Of a stretch of DNA of 64,000 bases, positions 59,690-64,000 are shown piece by piece. The DNA comes from Closterium sp. Naga37s-1 (Eukaryota; Streptophyta; Zygnematophyceae; Desmidiales; Closteriaceae). The stretch lies in NCBI GenBank assembly GCA_947471745.1, contig CANJKZ010000404.1, positions 169,756 to 233,755 on the forward strand. Direction: 5' to 3'. Position numbers and translations under genes: made by a program. Positions within the stretch are counted from its first letter, which is position 1; every line of letters begins with the position of its first letter. The notes beneath the pieces are model-generated. The model did not search any database. It was not told the DNA's origin and worked only from the letters and a program-made list of their open reading frames with translations.

Positions 59690-60280
59690 TGGTGGAGGGA
59701 GAAAAGGAGGGAGTGGTGGTTAAAGAAAAGGAGGGAGTGGTGGTTAAAGAAAAGGAGGGAGTGGTGGTTGGAGAAAGGAGGGAGTGGTGGTTAAAGAAAA
59801 GGAGGGAGTGGTGGAGGGAGAAAAGGAGGGAGTGGTGGTTAAAGAAAAGGAGGGAGTGGTGGAGGGAGAAAAGGAGGGAGTGGTGGTTAAAGAAAAGGAG
59901 GGAGTGGTGGAGGGAGAAAAGGAGGGAGTGGTGGAGGGAGAAAAGGAGGGAGTGGTGGTTAAAGAAAAGGAGGGAGTGGTGGTTAAAGAAAAGGAGGGAG
60001 TGGTGGTTGGAGAAAAGGAGGGAGTGGTGGTTAAAGAAAAGGAGGGAGTGGTGGAGGGAGAAAAGGAGGGAGTGGTGGTTAAAGAAAAGGAGGGAGTGGT
60101 GGAGGGAGAAAAGGAGGGAGTGGTGGAGGGAGAAAAGGAGGGAGTGGTGGAGGGAGAAAAGGAGGGAGTGGTGGTTAAAGAAAAGGAGGGAGTGGTGGTT
60201 AAAGAAAAGGAGGGAGTGGTGGAGGGAGAAAAGGAGGGAGTGGTGGTTAAAGAAAAGGAGGGAGTGGTGGAGGGCGAGAC
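59690..60280 (+). repeat. 24-bp coding repeat (EGVVVKEK / EGVVEGEK), about 24 units
   Basis: Tandem units of GAGGGAGTGGTGGTTAAAGAAAAG alternating with GTGGAGGGAGAAAAG forms. One unit near 59770 is one base short, which changes the open frame. Confidence 0.92.
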
Positions 60281-62099
60281 CAGAGATGCACATGCAGAAG
60301 GGAGTGAAGTGGACGATGGGAGTGAGAGTGGGAGTGAAAGCATGAGTGATAGGGAGAGTGGTAGCATGAGTGAGAGAGAGAGTGAAAGTGAAGGTGAGAA
60401 GGAGAGTAAGAACATGAGTGAGAGGGAGAGTGAAAGTGAAGGTGAGAGGGGGAGTAAGAGCATGAGTGAGAGGGAGAGTGAAGGTGAAAGGGACAGTGAG
60501 AGTGATAGTATGAGTGAGAGTGGAAGTGAGAGGGGGACTGAGAGTGAGAGTGCAAGTGAGAAGGGGCTGAGAGTGAGAGTGAAAGTGAGAAAGGGTCTGA
60601 GAGTGAGAGTGCAAGTGAGAGGGGGGCTGAGAGTGAGAGTGAAAGTGAGAAGGGGTCTGAGATTGAGAGTGCAAGTGGGTTGGGGGCTGAGAGTGAGAAA
60701 GGGGCTGAGAGTGAGAAAGGGGCCTGAGAGTGAGAAAGGGGCTGAGAGTGAGAATGAAAGTGGTAAGGGGTCTGAGAGTGAGAGTGCGAGTGAAAGGGGG
60801 CTGACAGCGAGAGTGAAAGTGAGAAAAGTTCTGAGAGTGAGAATAAGAGTCCAAGGAGGGCTGAGGTAAGACAGGGGCTGAGGGCGAGAGCAGGAAAGAG
60901 CCGAGTGCAGCCGAGGAGACGCCTCAGGGTATTTTTGAGAATTCTCAAGAAGAGGCGAGTAAAGCCACGGAGATGCCTCAGCGGGACGAAATCACAGAAG
61001 GTGCAGCAGCAGAGGTCAGTGGCAGTGGCGTTGCAGCAGATGCATCTTCTGAGTCAAAGGAAATCACAGAAGGTGCAGCAGCAGGCAGGGCAGAGCCAGA
61101 GGCCACGATGGCAAGCACTGCAACACCAGACGAGCCTCCCGTCTCCACCGCCCATCTTGTTGTTCTGGCATCCCCTCACTCTTTCCCCCCACCTCAACCG
61201 TCTCACCCAATGCCCCCAGCTCAGCCGTCCCGTCTGTCTCAGCTTCAGCCGTCCCCTCTGCCCCTAGTGCTTCCACTGCCCCTAGCGTTTCCTCTGTTCC
61301 CTCTGTTTCCTCCCGCCCTGCTAATTCTTGGATCCGCCCAGCACAGCCTTCTTCCCACTCCGACTCAGGCTCGGACTCTGACTGGTCCGACTCCGAACCT
61401 GCGCCCAAGCTGTGCCCATCCGAGCCTGGAGGGCAGGCATGGCGAGCGCAGCACTGGCTCCTGCGCCTGCCGCCTCTCCTCCCCCACAAACTGCAGCGGT
61501 GGGGCGACTGCAGAGTGACTTCCTCAACCGCTTCCAGCAGCAGCAGCCGGAGGAGCAGCAACAGCAGCAGGCCTCTGAGGCTCCCCTCACACCTCCACAG
61601 CAGCAACAGCAGGCATCTTTGAATTCCGCTGCAGTTGTGGACTCTTCTGCTGACGTGGCGCAGGCTGCTGATGTGGCGCAAGTTGCTGATGTGGTGCAAC
61701 CTGTGGACATGAAGCACGCAGCTGAGGTCAAAGCAGGTGACAAGTCAGAATTACCTGCTGGTGGTGATGATGCGATTGCTGATAAGGAACAGTCTGCACA
61801 TGTGGTATCAGCTGCTGACGTGGCACCCCCTGCTGATGTGGACGTGGAGGGCGATTCCAGACCATCTTCTCCAGAGGGGTCAGCCACCAGCATCAAAGAT
61901 GCTGCTGATGTGGCAGCTGAGGTGGATGCTGATGTGGCAGCTGAGGTGGCTCTGGATGCAGCTGGAGGTGCTAGTTTGCTGCTGGCAAGTGAGTTGGTTG
62001 CACCTGTGCTGCAGACGAGAGGAGAGGCCGAGGAGGTGGAAGCAGAACAGGAGAAAGCAGATGTATTTTCGGGACCAGATTCTGAACCTGACTCTGATT

Positions 62100-62245
62100 C
62101 TGACGTGGCTGCTGATGTGTCTGTTGACATGGCTGCTGATGTGTCTGTTGACATGGCTGCTGATGTGCCTGTTGACATGGCTGCTGATGTGTCTGTTGAC
62201 ATGGCTGCTGATGTGTCTGTTGACATGGCTGCTGTGTCTGTTGAC
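62100..62245 (+). repeat. 24-bp coding repeat (AADVSVDM)
   Basis: Five to six units of GCTGATGTGTCTGTTGACATGGCT encode AADVSVDM; weaker AADVAADV repeats follow to 62440. Confidence 0.88.
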
Positions 62246-63159
62246 ATGGTGCTGATGTGCTGTGGCGTGGCGGCTGATGTGGCTGCTGACATGGCTCTGC
62301 GAGTGCCTGGAGGTGAAACTGCAGTGGTGCCATCTCCATCACGATCAGACTCCGAGTCTGACTCTTCTTTCGGAACTGATGTGGCTGCTGACGTGGCCGC
62401 TGATGTGGCTGCTGACGTGTCGTCTGATGTGGCACCGTGTGCGGCTGGAGGTGAGACTGCAGCACTGCCATCCCCATCAGGACCAGACTCTGAGGTTGAC
62501 TCTGCACCAGAAGCTGATGTGGCTGCTGACGTGGCTCTGCATGCGTCTGACTGTGAAGCTTCAGCTCTGCCATCGCCACCAGGATCAAACTCTGACGTTG
62601 ACTCTGCACCGGAACAAGAGAGGGTGGAGGAAGAGACAAGGAGTGAGGATGCTGAGAGGGAGGAGGAAGAGACAAGGAGTGTGGAGGCTGAGAGGGAGGA
62701 AGAAGAGACAAGGAGTGTGGAAGCAGAGTGGGAGGAGGAAGAGACAAGGAGTGTGAGGAAGCAGAGAGGGAGGAGGAAGAGACAAGGAGTGAGGATGTAG
62801 AGAAAGAGGAGGAAGAGAGGGGGAGTGAGAAAGCAGAGAGTGCGGAGGAAGATGGGGGTAGTGATGATAAAGCAAGGCTGCAGGACGTTGAAGTAGAGGC
62901 TGTAGTGATGGGTGGGGCGGCAGTTGTGGCTGTCGCGGTGCTTGCAGGGGTGGATGGGGCGGCAGCGGACGAGGAGGGTGAGGGGATGCTGGGAGCAGTG
63001 GAGGGCAGGGAGCTGTTGGGGGCGGAGGAGGGAGAGGAGAGGAGAGTGAGGAGGGTAAGGAGAGTGAAGAAGCTGGGGAGAGTGAGGAGAGTGAGGAAGC
63101 TAAAGAGGTGAAGGAGGCTAAGGAGGAGCATGAGGAGGCCGAGTCACATTCTGATGATG

Positions 63160-63590
63160 CTGAGTCACGCTCTTATGATGCTGAGTCACATTCGGATGCT
63201 GAGTCACGCTCTGATGCTGAGCTCACGTTCTGATGCTGAATCACATTCTGATGCTGAGTCACGTTCTGATGCTGAGTCACGTTCTGATGCTGAATCACAT
63301 TCTGATGCTGAGTCACGTTCTGATGCTGAGTCACGTTCTGATGCTGAGTCACGTTCTGATGCTGAATCACGTTCTGATGCTGAGTCACGTTCTGATGCTG
63401 AGTCACATTCTGATGCTGAGTCACGTTCTGATGCTGAATCACATTCTGATGCTGAATCACATTCTGATGCTGAGTCACGTTCTGATGCTGAGTCACGTTC
63501 TGATGCTGAGTCACGTTCTGATGCTGAGTCATGTTCTGATGCTGAATCACATTCTGATGCTGATTCGCATGCTGAGTCACTTTCGGACGC
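63160..63590 (+). repeat. 18-bp coding repeat (SDAESR/H), about 23 units
   Basis: Tandem TCTGATGCTGAGTCACGT units with CACATT and GAATCA variants. An irregular unit near 63215 changes the frame. Confidence 0.92.
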
Positions 63591-63632
63591 AGCTTCTGCA
63601 GTAACTGTACCTCATTCTCCTGCGGCACCTCA

Positions 63633-64000
<368 letters not shown>

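Overview
The window is nuclear DNA of a eukaryote: multi-exon genes with GT-AG introns, LTR retrotransposons, a ~180-bp satellite and many minisatellites. A plant-type GT37 (xyloglucan-fucosyltransferase-like) gene, an S1/P1 nuclease gene of the plant type and plant-style Copia and chromodomain-Gypsy elements point to a streptophyte. A charophyte alga or early land plant would fit; I cannot name the species.

Layout. (1) 1-11350: a ~180-bp satellite with a GGATCC site in most units, interrupted by a small non-autonomous LTR element (796-2168) and a broken Copia element (about 2349-7974). The array switches strand near 10213. (2) 11509-17254: most of an S1/P1-type zinc nuclease gene on +, without its 5' exons. 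Several exon ends are repeated in tandem, and a second small LTR element (14797-16243) lies in an intron. (3) 17309-17833: a non-autonomous hAT-like transposon with an 8-bp target duplication and a tRNA-like segment inside it. (4) 19902-23819: a three-exon GT37 fucosyltransferase-like gene whose first intron holds a ~1-kb 12-bp minisatellite. (5) 24028-29321: a chromodomain Gypsy element that looks whole and young. (6) 30758-57869, with coding-like sequence on to the window end: one enormous gene. My nine-exon model encodes about 8,300 residues. It is built around a NAP/SET histone-chaperone core (44047-46234, spread over seven exons) with about 4,200 residues of acidic, Ser/Glu/Gly-rich sequence before it and at least 3,900 after it.

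Two patterns tie the window together. First, in all three host genes the end of an exon plus its splice site is repeated once to four times inside the neighbouring intron, with spacings mostly of 110-165 bp; some copies could act as in-frame cassette exons. Second, coding repeats in the giant gene have periods divisible by three (18, 21, 24, 27 bp), and short near-palindromes around GAGTCGACTC recur in introns. The genes are not obviously one pathway: the GT37 product would act in the Golgi, the nuclease in the secretory route or vacuole, and the NAP-like protein on chromatin. All gene models rest on reading the sequence by eye; no search or transcript data were available.
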